Assembly (NCBI GenBank): GCA_023213395.1
Contig: CM041465.1
Span: 67,215,741-67,279,740 of the forward strand
Direction: 5' to 3'
Length of the DNA stretch: 64,000 nt
Origin: Cycas panzhihuaensis
Lineage: Eukaryota; Cycadophyta
Shown: in pieces, positions 46,393-58,900 of the stretch
Numbering within the stretch: position 1 is the first letter of the stretch
How the letters are laid out: every line of letters starts with the position of its first letter
Notes under the pieces: generated by a model
What the model was told of the DNA's origin: nothing
Databases searched by the model: none
What the model saw: only the letters and a program-made list of their open reading frames with translations
Program-made: the position numbers and the translations under genes

Positions 46393-46677
46393 TGATCTTA
46401 AATTATATCTACTTATTTAAATACCAAAGAAAATTGAAATGAAAGTAAAATAAGCAAAATTTTCCTAGGAACCAAATGCCAAAATAAATTATGATTAACT
46501 CAAAAAAATAAAACTTATAAAATAACTAACTTTTGTTAAAAAACTAATTTCAACAATAATATGAGCACTAAAATACCAACTTCATAATTAGAAAAAAATA
46601 AAAACTCCTTAATAATAGTAATAAAATTGACTTATAATAAAACACCAACTTCTTCTTAATAGGTTAGAATTAATATA
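46393..46677 (-). repeat. Family X 5' LTR
   Basis: About 285 bp. It aligns with 43,706-44,036 in the same orientation (for example CCAAATGCCAAAATAAATTA near 46,466 versus the CGAAGTGCTAAAATAAATTA stretch near 43,799). The outer edge near 46,677 is approximate. Confidence 0.6.
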
Positions 46678-47540
46678 CTTTAAAGCATAAAGTAGGGTTG
46701 AGGTGATTTGAAGTTAAACATTCTATGAGAAATACATTGGAGGAGATGTCATAGGGCTTACAGATAACCACATAAGAATTTAAATTTAAATTTCTAAAAT
46801 AAGACCTACAAATAGATCCATCAATAATTTAAAAGTTAGTCAAGGCTTCGACTCAAACTGATGTTATAACTTATCTTAGTAGAAAGTAGAGCATGAATTC
46901 AAATTCAAAATACATAGGTCAATGCCCAAGAAGGGATTACGAGGGGTGAATTAGGGCAAATCCACATTTATTAATTTCCATAATTTGGTCATAAGAGCTT
47001 GAAAACTTCAATGAAAATGCCATAGAGTATAAAATCCATCATAGAAAACATTCAATATCATGGATGTAGAGAATTGAGTATCAAGGGAATAGATGCTCAT
47101 AGGCAATAATGGATATAAATGAATGGTAGTTGTTAGATGTTTAGGCATTAATGTCATAAAGTAGAGTAAGAAAATTGTAGATTAATTGTTAGTACTGTCA
47201 AACACTAACTAATGCAAAAATTAAAGACCCACTAGATTCCAATAAAAAATTTGAAGTTTAATTCAAAGTTATAAAGTCGCTACAGGTCACCAAATTTAAG
47301 GTTCTAATTTTTTATCCCCTCAAGTGTTTAGCCCATGGTTTTGCAGAGAAATATGGCTAACTTTATTTTTGGTACTATACATTACCATTTTAAAATTTTG
47401 AAGATAATCACATTTGTAATAAAATTTCCTATCCTTTTGGAGTGATCACATGGAGAATTTATAGCACCTTGCATGGTGATTGATGACTTACTCCTTATTT
47501 TGACACTTTACATATTAACTACAAAATATAAATTATTAAT
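46678..47540. other. AT-rich sequence, nothing recognised
   Basis: No coding domain, RNA gene or repeat boundary is visible on either strand. Confidence 0.5.
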
Positions 47541-48660
47541 TTATGAAAGAAGTTTTCTTTTCTTTTTTAATTTATGGTGTACATTGAGTAAACGTTTTTT
47601 GATGATGAATGGTCTATAATAATATGTTGAAGAGAAAGTTGTCAAGGATAATACTAATGTTATTACTTGGGCTAAATACAATTCCCTAAATAGAGTGACA
47701 ATGGGGATTACCAATCTCTCAATGGGCAACTTGATGAAAAATGTTTAAAATATCATAATATCTAAAGAAGTCTAGGATATAATAATTTTTATGTTTGAAA
47801 CTAAGAATGATGAAAGGGTCATGATGTTGAGAATCAATTATATAATTTTAAATTGATAGCATCTATGGTTGACCATACTAAATATGAAAAGGGTATTACA
47901 AATCAATTAAGTATTATTAAATATAATGTCACTGATAAGGAGTTGATTATATTTGAGGAATTAACCTAAAATATATAACAGCTTTGTCATAAGTTTTATA
48001 ATAATAGACAAATTTAGAACTATAATCTTTAATGATTTAGAAGGTCATAAACTATGGTAAATTTATACATTTTATAAAAGAATATAAGAAGACACAATTT
48101 TATTAGTAGAACTGAAAGAATTAGAATGATTAGCATATTTAGAGGAGGAGAAATCAATAATCAAGTCATTTCTCTAGCTATTTGTTAGCTGAAAGGCGCA
48201 AGAGACTCTTCATTATAGGAAATCAAATCAATGATTTTAATAATGTGTAGTACATTAACTCAAGTATTCTTATATGCATGACAGGTAAATTCGAATGGTT
48301 GAGACACATGGGAGGTGACTGGTCAAATAGTAACTCTTAATGATGATACACTATTAAAAGCTAAATTATTAAACAGGTTCTCATCATTATACATAACAAT
48401 AAGTATTACTACATTGAAGATGTAATGTATGTACTAGCTCTAATGAAGAACTTGATTTTTATTAGTGAGATTAAGTGTCATAACATGAGTGTTCCTTTCG
48501 TGTGTGTTAAATGTACCATCATAGATTGTAAAAGAAAAATTATAGGCATAGGTGTCAAAGACGATGAAAATGATAAATATATAAATCAAAGAATCCTTAG
48601 TGTAAATATAACATTAAAAATCAATTATGACATGAAAGGATGGGATATTTGCAGTTAATA
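47541..48660 (+). pseudogene. Copia gag-protease remnant, second family
   Basis: The clearest part is 48,413-48,600 (MYVLALMKNLIFISEIKCHN, then VKCTIIDCKRKIIGIGVKDD), which corresponds to the link between protease and pre-integrase in plant copia polyproteins (VMYVPALMKNLISIG...). Upstream, a possible HMGGDWS near 48,305 may be the HMTGD segment after the protease active site, and NQLYNFKLIASM near 47,833 resembles copia gag. Frames change several times. No LTR, RT or integrase is found around it, and it differs from the 37.5 kb copia family. Confidence 0.5.
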
Positions 48661-49439
48661 TTTAAATTAAATATGATTTTCCTATACTTTCAATTAGAAA
48701 TGGTTTATGTGAACCTTGCATAATAGGAATGCTAGAAAATGCACAAGGACTAAAGATCATGTAATAAATTAAGATTAAGATCAATAAATTTAAAATAACA
48801 AGTCACACATATGAGTTGTAAAATATGGATATAACATGAAATATAAAATACATAAAAATAAAACATATATCATAATATAAGATAATAACTTTAGGAATAA
48901 TGGTCATCTCCATTATTGGTTATAGATGTATTTCACCTTGTAGATATCAAATAATATTAGACAACCTCTAAGATAACCTATGGTGAATACATTATTATGT
49001 GAGCTCAAAGACTACACATTTTAATAATGCTCACTAATTAATGTCTATACAAGTATGCACCTCTTTATGTTGATTATGTACAAGATTTGATGGAGGACTA
49101 ATATAATAATAAATGATATACCATCAATTATTCTCTAATACTCCCTAATAATGTTTAGTCTAGTCTTTCTTATCTTGTCACATTGCTAGGTAGTTGTCTT
49201 CCTTACTAGACAACTTTATGTGTGCTTTATTATTTACTTAACCCTCTTCTCTAACATATGAGAAGTGATTTTTTGTCACCTTACTTGGACTCATGAATAG
49301 TATAAAACTTGAGTTTTAATGAAAAGATAAAGTATCATACTTGATTATGATAAATGTTGTTTAAATAACCTTTATAAGTTAGAGCTACAAAATAAATTAC
49401 AAAACCTCAAATTAATATAGCCAAAGGTGAGAAATCTAT

Positions 49440-50115
49440 ATAGGCCAATGACGACATGATGGGAACCCATGTAGAAATAAGCAAGTATATAACTTCAAGC
49501 TTATTAGACTTCATGAAACAATTATTTGAGCTGAAGAAAGGGATAACCGAACTTAAGAAAGTTTACAATAAGGCTCAAGCTACTATTAGGCTAGAACTAC
49601 AAGAGTCTAGCTTATTTAGTTCCTTCAAATAATAGGTGTATGGGTTGGGTGCTTAGGGTAATTAAGCAAACCCATTCATTCACTAATAATAATATATACT
49701 AAGCATAAGTATAGATTAGGTTAAGAGAGTGGCTAAAGAGGCCTAAGAGTTGGAGGGTATGGTGAAACTTATATATGCTAACTTGAATTCCTTAACAAAT
49801 GAGTATAATATGTACTCCTTAAATAAGGAGGAATTGATGAACAAAGAGGAATTTATTAAAACATTACAAGCTAAGATAATGAAATCCATGTAGAAGTGTG
49901 TCTTTAATTAAAAATCTAAGCCCAATGAATGGGCCTTACAAATCTAAGAAAAAGATTCTCAACATATAGGCCTCTATAGTTTAATTAAAAATGAAAAAGA
50001 TAGGCTCACCTAAGTTAAGGAGGAGGTATACGAGCTAGAGGATAACATACAACTAATGGATTAACAACTAATCTTATTGTTAAAACAATAATTGATATCT
50101 AGGATGAAAGGACTA
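49440..50115 (+). pseudogene. Relic of a coiled-coil-type protein with only TAA/TAG interruptions
   Basis: One frame stays protein-like for over 200 codons: SLLDFMKQLFELKKGITELK, VYNKAQATIRLELQESSLFS, LEGMVKLIYANLNSLTNEYN, NKEEFIKTLQAKIMKSM, EKDSQHIGLYSLIKNEKDRL, VKEEVYELEDNIQLMD. It is broken by more than ten TAA/TAG codons but no TGA or frameshift that I can see. The charged heptad-like composition suggests a coiled coil. I recognise no domain. It may be a retrotransposon accessory ORF or gag tail, since a copia remnant lies 0.8 kb upstream, but that is a guess. Confidence 0.45.
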
Positions 50116-51159
50116 TTTGCAAGAGGGAAAACTCAAAGCTAGCTTAGAGAAGCCAAGGAGTGGACATAAGGTATATGAACTTGGGTAATTAGATGATTAT
50201 ATTCTAAGGACTATCCATTTAAGAGGGTATATTAGCTTATCAAGGGAAAGTGAACTTAGAGTTAATATGCTATTATTGTTCTACTAACTACAAATATGGA
50301 GGTATTTTGAAAAGAGGATAGAAAATTTTGTGATAACCATTCCAATAATACCCATTACTCACTAGAAAAGAGGGTATATGAAGAAAATAATTCAACTTCT
50401 ACTGACTTGATTGGTATACATTTTGTCTTCTAATTTCTACCTTCCTTCCTACCACATTCATCTTTTTTTGAAGTCTAATGGTTTGTTGTCCCTTTTTGGT
50501 CTATACTCTATAGAGGTAAATCCACGTGGTAATCTTGAGTTATAGAAAGAAGCCCAATAATAATAGGAATAATGTATGAGCCAAATCTATTAGGTTTTGA
50601 TATTTATTAGTCCCTAAACAAAGATTACATTTTAGTTTGTTGATATTAGCTATTAGCTTTGCTCCTATTTTGGATCATCAACTTGTTGCCCTTTGGTATC
50701 TAATTATAATGTAAATTCATTTAGGGTAGCTAGTGTATTTCTAAAATATTTTGATATTTAATATATATAGATTCGATCATAAACTTTCATTATTAAGAGT
50801 ATTCTCTTAGCAATATGGTGGATAAATAATGATAGTTTATACACTTTTTTATATATATGTATATAATGAAGGTTTATAAATGTAAATGGTTGAGAGAAAT
50901 ATACACTTTTCGTCTCTTTTCTTTTTTAAAAGCCATTGATGTAATTGTTTTTCTTTCACTAGTTTAATAGTTTAGTGTATTTGGTTATTAGATCAAGAAA
51001 ATAAGTATGTATGAGAATTAATGATTGGTTTTATTTAGTCTCTAGATAAGATTTGATATCTTAAATCATATATTAGATTATTTATCTCTATTGGTTTAAC
51101 ATCATATCTTAGGTGCTTTATCTACTCTTTTTGCATATCTTTTTTTCTTTAGAATATTA

Positions 51160-51610
51160 GATCATTAGATTAGTCAATTTAGTAAGGTTGTTCTACTTAG
51201 ATAACACTTTAGCAGTCCTCCACTTTTCCAACTATCTTTCCTTTGAATATCTAGTTATTAGATTAGGTGATTTAGTAGGGTTGTTCCATCCAAACACTAA
51301 TTTGGTATTTTTTCTTTTCTCTATGCTTGGGTTGGTGACTTGAATGATTTAGCGAGGCTAGTCTACTCAAACATCAACTCAATAATTTATTAAAATCACC
51401 CTCACTAGTCCTCCCCCATATTAACATTCTTTCCTCTTAAATATCTAATTAGTGGATTAAGTGATATAGTAGGGATGGTCTACTTAAACACTAATTTAGT
51501 ATCATTTTTCTCCTTTTTTTATAACCTTTCTTCTATTTATCAAGCTTTCATAGTAGTGGCTTGAGTGATTTAGTAAGACTAGTGTGCTTAAACATGTACC
51601 TAACACTCTA
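51160..51610 (+). repeat. Degenerate tandem repeats of about 100 bp, five units
   Basis: A motif of the type GATTAGGTGATTTAGTAGGG, followed by TTGTTCTACTCAAACACTAA-like sequence, recurs near 51,166, 51,261, 51,337, 51,453 and 51,558 (spacings about 76-116 bp). Units alternate between GATTA- and GACTTGA-type starts and are separated by T/C-rich linkers. No coding sense is seen. Confidence 0.65.
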
Positions 51611-54600
51611 TCAGAACCATTTTCAATAGCTTCCTTCCCTTTCCTCATCTAAATCTATGTATATTTTAGTAGTATATTTATAATAACACCAACCACACCC
51701 TCTTTATAGTAACAATGACTACTTCTATAAAATGGGATCATATCTATTGAAGTGAAGGGTCTTTAAACACCTTATTATTGATCATAATCTTTGAGATAGT
51801 ATCAAACATTTATAGATCATTCCACCATCATCAAGACATTTTTAATGGCATATAGATAGAGAGTTGTAACAAATCCTGTATAAGTCTTGGGAGATTTTGA
51901 ACTTATAATGCATCAAGTAAGAAAGTTTTATTAAATAAGGAGTGAAAAGTTAAAGTATTATTATCAAATAGTTTGTGATTTCATTAATAATTTCTATGCT
52001 TTCTATATTAATTATATTCTTAAAAAAGAGAATAGAATTATTATATTCAAATCATGCTTATATTACTTGAGATGATTTTATCGATACCATATGATAATGA
52101 ATTGAAAAACTTAATGCTCTTTCATATAAAGTCCAACTATTACATTATTTTCAACACGATTCATAATTAAGAAATTTAATAAATGATTTAAGAGATTCTA
52201 ACTCAAAATAAATATTTTAAATGAAGAAATGGTATAATTCTACCAAACTGATTTGTAACCTAATATTAGCGTTGAAGTCAAAATGTCTTGAACTATTACT
52301 CTAGAGAAAATTATTAGTTTTATAAGATAAATTAAGGTCAAGTAACAAGTACAAACCTTTTGATACATCTCTCTTGAGCAACAACCCAATTTTAGAAATT
52401 AACATTTGCTTATAGATCACACTTTGAAACTTAAAAAGGTAGTTCAAAATGAGAACTATTAGTATTAGAACAAAAAATAGTTTACAAAACATCTTAAGCT
52501 ATGTTCATAGTAAACCTAACTTTATATAATAAAAACCTATAACATTGAAATTGATATAATTGATAATTAACCACATCTTGTAGAGATCTTATCCCTTGAT
52601 AATAATGATCCTTTCATCTCTTTAGTAGCTATGTTAGGCATCCCCCAATCCAATACTATCAAATTACAAAGGCTCATATGCAATAAAAAGGTAGTCATTC
52701 TTTTTTGCTTGAGAAGCACTTATAAGTTTATAAACACCAAGGCCACAAACTGATCAAGCCTTTTTGTTGATAAATCAAACATTTTTCAAATAGCCATGTC
52801 AGATAATAAATAGATAAATTGTGATAAGTAGCTTGTTAACTAATAATTTCAAATCAATACCCTTATCTTTGAAAGTAATTATTATGCCCTCTCTATAAGA
52901 GACATATATGTAATATTTAAAGTTATATGGCTTAAGAAAATGGAAAGATATGAATTAAACCATGACCAAAATTTTATTTATTTTTGATGAAATGAAAAGT
53001 TCCACCAGTTCTTTGAGATCTCTTCTTCCAAATATAAAATTAAACATATGTCATATATGAGCCAAAGAAAAGTAGGTTGTATTATTCAGTTATATACCAT
53101 GTACATTCTACTGATAGAAAGACAATTTAATAATAATCATATTGATAATCAATTATGAAAGTGTTTAACACCTAAATACAAGAGCTTCCTAAAGTTTTCC
53201 CAAGCTATGAAGGCAAAGCATTTTGAAAAGGGAGGGACTTGTTGCAAACCTTGCAACTAATTATAGACAATAATAACTCAATTATTGAAAGAGACATAAC
53301 TTAGGTTTATGCCTTATTAGAGGGGTATGTCATCAATATTTAAATGCTCTAGAACCATGTAAACATATCACATTTTATTCAATATAGTAAAGTATATTTC
53401 TTCAAGAAATAGTCATTAAAACTTACCTTGTTTTGAGTAGTAGATGTGAGAGACCCACTACATCCTACTAAAATAATTATATTATACCAAATTTCTTACC
53501 AAATTATATAATTGATCATGACACTTCTAATCTACAATAAGGAAGATGGCATCAATAAAATCATTTTAAAACTCATGAAGAATACTTTGATTTTAAGTTG
53601 TTCGCAGTTAAACTTTCTAGTCCACTAATAGTCTAAAAACCTTAAAGAATTATATTGTGTCGTTACCTATAAAAATTTATGCTTGCATTTTTTATGACAT
53701 TTTGATATTCAATGCATCATGAAAAATATGTTTTAGCTATACCAACACAGTCCTACAAGGTCTAGATGCAAATAAATATTATGGAAAGTCCTTGGCATAT
53801 GCATTTAGCTAACATAAAGTTAAATACTTAAATTGCATCGTGTCAAGTTAATTAGGACAACATCAAAACAATGATTAAAGGATGCACCACACTAAAATAA
53901 ATACTTCCAAACATAAAGGGATATCCAAAAGTTAAAAAAATAACAACTCTAACATTAGAAGGCATAGATTTCGCAAGGCCATTTGAACTTGAATGTCATG
54001 GCTTTCGCATATGAATGTAGTAATAATGCATGCATAAGAAAAGATTAAAATGCTTTAAAATCCATATGTAAAATAATAAAGGAAGACTGATCAATTTATG
54101 AGAAACGAGCATTTCTTTGTTATGTGTATGGCATTATAAAACGACAATAAAACCTTATGTAAAATAGATTTCGAACAAAAATTCACACTGATAATCACAA
54201 GTAACTTATTTATAAAGCAACACTCAAACCATAACATCACAAGAAAATAATTGTCCACAAGATCTAAGCCTTTCATCCTATACAAGACAGGAAAAGAAAA
54301 CTCAATATAAAATACTCGCAACAATGGCGACCAGAGACATCGTGTCAAAGAGGATGAGAAACTCAAATGCATCAATAACCATAAAAAATTGGAAATAAAT
54401 ATCGTCGTATTTCCTTGTTGAATTGCGAAAAGAGGAGACAAAAATTACGCCTTTTCTGTCCCTTCTATTGACATATTAAATTATGTCAAAGCAAATCCAA
54501 ATGAAAAATGAAATGAAGGTTTTTTAAAAAAATATAGGAGGACGTGAGAAAACTAGCCATTACAACTACCACAAATTCAATCGCTTGGTTCTGTTACCAA

Positions 54601-54857
54601 GACTAACATAACCAATAACCGTAGTAAACATATTTCTGCTGTTTGACATAAGAAAACTACACTATCATGCCAAATAGGACGAATCCAATGACTCTGACGA
54701 TGAACCTTTTTATACAGTCATTGATAATAACCCTGATGTAACGATGTGGGTAGCGTGTGGACAAGATAGGAGAAGGCGGCATGCTACAAGGATGAATCAA
54801 CTAAATCCTCCAAACAGGGCTGGAACTCATGGGCCTTCAGAACTCTGACCCCGTCAA
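51611..54857. other. AT-rich intergenic sequence, nothing recognised
   Basis: Short frames (such as 52,301-52,492 and 54,091-54,441 on the minus strand) have low-complexity hydrophobic composition and no domain. I do not call genes here. Confidence 0.5.
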
Positions 54858-55935
54858 TCAAACAATTGCCGGAGTGAACATGTTAAAAGCCAATATATTT
54901 GTAGGATTGGTGTGTGTGCACAGGGAAATAATATCTCCATGTGCAATTGCATCGAAATCACACCATTATCTTGTGAAGCCTCGGAGAATGTACCTTTTGA
55001 ACATCTGATGTGGCATGCGCGAGATTTCCTGCCACGTTGCCTCGCAGGGAACCCAAGCGCCGACACTGTCAGACCTTCCGCACACGCGTCCTGGTTATCG
55101 TGCAGTGGCAGACCTACCACGGGAAGGTTGCCTCCGCCTTCGGCTTTCGGCAATCATCGCAAATTTCATTTGCGTTAATTTGACGTGCATGCTATTAAGG
55201 CAGCCTCTTACCCTTACCTTAATGCTACGGGTGCTCGCTTAAACTTCGGAAGGGTCCCACAACCGCTTCTGTACATCGAAAAAATGCATTCCATCAAAAT
55301 ATCTATAATCGAAACATACATACGATATGCCGTTACAAACTGTGGATTTGTTCAAATACTGCCACTGCCGTGGCTTTGTCTGAACGTCGAGGAGAGCCCA
55401 TTCATCTGTAGAGTAATCGTATATTGCCATGGCTCTCGAGTTCTACACTATTCCCTTGTATCCGCTGTCGATTACAATGACTTTGTATTGTTTTCATACA
55501 ACTTGATCTGTCAATGACAATGTTCATTAGGGGAACGACTTTCGTCCTGACCTTGATGCGTGGAAGTTTCCATTTCTTGAGAATGGGATTGCACAAGAAA
55601 TATTGAAATTCTCCATAAGACTGTTGTGTGATGCCGCAAACCAACCCACCTGTAGAAGTCTTTACGCATAATTTATGAATGGGCAAACAATTAGACAGGG
55701 ATATCGGACGAGCATACAATGTAAACAATGTTGGATTTCTGGAATGTTCACATACAATCTGTAAACGCCTTCTGCAGAGAAACTTATTTGATAAAATAAT
55801 TTCATTCCATTTCTTACACACTGCTTGAAATGTAACCAATGACCGAACGGGTAGAAGGCTTAGTATTATTTGCAGCAAATCTTCGGGAACATCACTCCAT
55901 ATAGCCGCATCCATCGGGGCAACCGCAACATCCAT
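54858..55935 (-). pseudogene. F-box/kelch-type protein gene, frameshifted
   Basis: From ATG 55,935 the protein opens with a full F-box (residues about 12-52: IWSDVPEDLLQIILSLLPVR then SLVTFQAVCKKWNEII), the module that binds Skp1 in SCF ubiquitin ligases. A plant F-box/kelch-type C-terminal region follows (GGLVCGITQQ, FLCNPILKKWKLP). A frameshift near 55,495 moves the reading to YKVIVIDSGYKGIV, then TAG, then SRAMAIYDYSTDEWALLDVQ (to 55,239). Two further frames continue the same protein: GNLPVVGLPLHDN (near 55,120) and GAWVPCEATWQEISRMPHQM (55,065-55,005), ending in LAFNMFTPAIV and TGA at 54,858-54,860. Total length fits a protein of about 360 residues. At least three frame changes and several stops make it a pseudogene unless assembly errors exist. 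It is GC-richer than its surroundings. Confidence 0.85.
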
Positions 55936-58900
55936 ATCGTTAATGACCTGCTACACAATTTTGAAAGACACCTGCAATAGTCGTATATGGCACTTGGCAA
56001 TAAACACAACTTATATTATTATAAATAGGTGTGAATTTTCAACATTTCACTATATATTATATTATTACCGACTTATTCTCGTACCATCGTACCGTATCAT
56101 CGCAGAGTACTTACGTTTTGGCGAGGGTTATTAAAGTTTATGACATTAAGGAAATCGCCAATGGTCAAGTGCTTTGCATGAAAAATCATGGAAAATCCCA
56201 CCCATTTCTTGGCCAAAGAAAGCTCCAACTAAATAATCCAATTTCAACAAACAAACATAGTCCAAGATAAATTTGACTTATCAAATATTCTTTTAGGAAC
56301 AAAATCACCGTACCACATACACTCTATGGAGATTTTATCAATCAATTTAAATACATTGCAAACCACCACATAGTCTTTACAAAAGTGCACTTGGCCAAGC
56401 CCCTTAGTGAGCAAATTAGTGTATGCATTGGAGAGAAACTATTAGTCCATAAGTTCTATTATCTTAACATTTTAAATCCTCATTTAAAGTTATGAAAAGA
56501 TTGAATATTGCCTTAAATTTTGAATAATGACGAGGGAAGGGTCTTATGCTTCTACTTGTCTTTCTCACCTCTTCAATTAGCAAGTACCTTCTCTAATATC
56601 ATTAAAGACACTCAATTGCCTCTCATAGCCTTGACCAATGTTGGATGATCATGTCTTAGTCGAGAAAATATAATTGTATTCACATTAGTCAAAGTCCAAC
56701 TTGTTTAAGAATCTTATCCCCTAGGAAGACTAAATTAGTCATGCAAGATGGTTGCTCTAGCAAAGAAGTATGCAAAGTATGAACTACTTTACTACACTAA
56801 ATTACATTGAAATTATTATTTTAATGGAGAAGATATGTTGAATGTTAACCTAAAAGATATACTCCCATAGTAATATGCATGGATGTTCATTATCTGTGAT
56901 GCACAATTTCATCAACAATTATTTCATTGTTGAAGTTGGTATACTCAATCTTTTAGTTCTTTAAGAGTGTAAAGTTTACATCATAAAATTGATATATCAC
57001 TTGGTAAATCTAAGGATCAAATGGTTTCATATCTTTATACTATAACCCTAATATGAGTGACACTATGCATTTCTTTACATCATGGTTAAAGATCTCCTCC
57101 CTTGCTTTCATTCAGATCCTACATTTCATAGAGCCTAGGTTGTTCTCTATGTGCAAAATTTTTTATTGGTAGTCTAAGCATTTTTGCCTCCATTAAGTTC
57201 TTTGTGAGGACCACCATGTAGAGAATGCTTCCAACTATTCCCTCCTTTGGCTAATTAGGTGATTTTAACATGACAAAATTCTTGTATGATAGAGAAGGAG
57301 GACTAGCCTTTAATTACATCAAGCTTGAATTCCTAGTCTATTCAAGATTTCAAGAATATTTCAATCTCTTTAAACCTTATATGTTTGTATCCAATGTGTT
57401 GAGACTAATGTATAGATCCTACGATGACTCTATTGCTACTAAATCGCAAGGCAATATAATGTCAATCATAACATTTCCCTATGTTTGTCTCTTTTACTAT
57501 AGGATTTAAGTAAAAGTCATTCTAAAAGCTCTTTTATCAAGTTTAATAATTTCCTTTGACATACTTTGGTTACTACAATGGTTTTAAATAACTTTAAAAC
57601 CTTGTCCCTAGACCTGTTGATCAAACATAATGGTTTTGCGGTGGGAGTTAGCCATTTCTACATCCATATCTTGGTGAAGAGGGCTTAGTAAGTAGATGGC
57701 CAAGATTCATCAAAGAAGAGAGCTCAAAGTTATGAAAGAGGCATCATATACAAGTCCTAGATTTATTAACATAGAGAAAGATAGGCTACGTGAATTAAGT
57801 ATGAAGGCAATTAGACCATAAGCAATGCCTACTCTAGTGGCCAATTATTAGGGACTTGTATCAAAAAGACTTTTAGTTAATCAAGGCTACACATCCCTAA
57901 CTACCCTTACGCAAATTTCAAGGGATAAATAAAGAAACAACCTGTCTTAGCTTTCTATTCTAGCTAACCAAGGAATTACCACTTGACAAACTTTTAACAA
58001 CTATAAGGCTACCTAACAACCTTAGGTTGAATCCCAAAGCAAGTCGATCCCTCCTAGTAATTATGGCTTTAACACTAGATATGATAGAAAATCGAATCAA
58101 GGGAATAAGACCAACATGCTTACTAAAGCAAGTTGATGGCTCCCAAGGGGTGAATTAATCTAAGATGATAAAAGCATAAAGGCAAAAGTGAAAATAAAGT
58201 AGCAAACACGTAATAACTATAAAATAAATAATAAATTATTGCTAGTATAATAGATCATGGACCCAAACATTATATGTCAATTCCAATTCTCATTTTTTTT
58301 ATTATGATTGAAATAAAGTAACTCAAATGAGGTATGATATGACAATGATCCTCTTAAGGAATATAGGAGTAGAATGAACCTATATACTAAGGTCATATCT
58401 CTAATTCCCTACTAGGAAGCTTATAGTAAATGGCGCTAGAAGGTAGACAACTAGTAAATAGTAGCCCTGGATATGAGTAGTGAACTAAAATAGAAATTAT
58501 GTCAAAATCATACAGTTGAACATGCTAAAATAAAAATTTTAAGAAAAAGGAAATAATGAAGGGATAATTACGTGGAAACTATCACTGTGGATTTGTCTTT
58601 AAGGGTAATCCCTTACTACATTTATTTATCTACCTTCTACTACATCTAACTCTCAGACCATGTTGACATAAATATTCATTTATCATGGCTACAAGATCTA
58701 AGAAATCAACAAGCACACATGAATTTTCAAAAATAAAACAAAATTAAATAATAAACGAGGCTATTAGAGAAGTTAGTGCATTTGTCCTACAAGAAATAGT
58801 GTATAATATTACAATTAGAAACAAAGCAATAAAAGAGTTCCTAAAAATAAAAGAAAATGTTTCTAATGAATCCTTAGACAAAGGATGGTGATCATATAGC

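Larger units (their letters stand above)
43706..46677 (-). mobile_element. Compact two-LTR element of family X, apparently non-autonomous
   Basis: On the minus strand the order is 5' LTR (46,677-46,393), PBS (46,385-46,374), internal DNA of about 2.35 kb, PPT (about 44,055-44,037), 3' LTR (44,036-43,706). The LTRs are about 285-330 bp and related to the one at 33,567. The internal part is too short for a full gag-pol and I find no RT, RNase H or integrase motifs, only one decayed ORF of unknown nature. I infer a non-autonomous LTR retrotransposon that depended on a partner. No target duplication was identified because the 5' LTR edge is worn. Confidence 0.65.

Noticed and set aside
49440-50115. 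Alternative genetic code in which TAA and TAG encode glutamine
   Set aside because: Stops at Gln codons are striking, but other relics in the window also have TGA stops, Trp-to-TAG changes and frameshifts. Sibling copies carry CAA, CAG or TGG at the same places, and the intact aRNH ORF ends normally. Methylation-driven decay explains it.
56400-57600. Possible antisense copia pre-integrase remnant (RLRHDHPTLVKAMR in one frame)
   Set aside because: Only one short stretch looks protein-like, with no flanking domain or motif in order.
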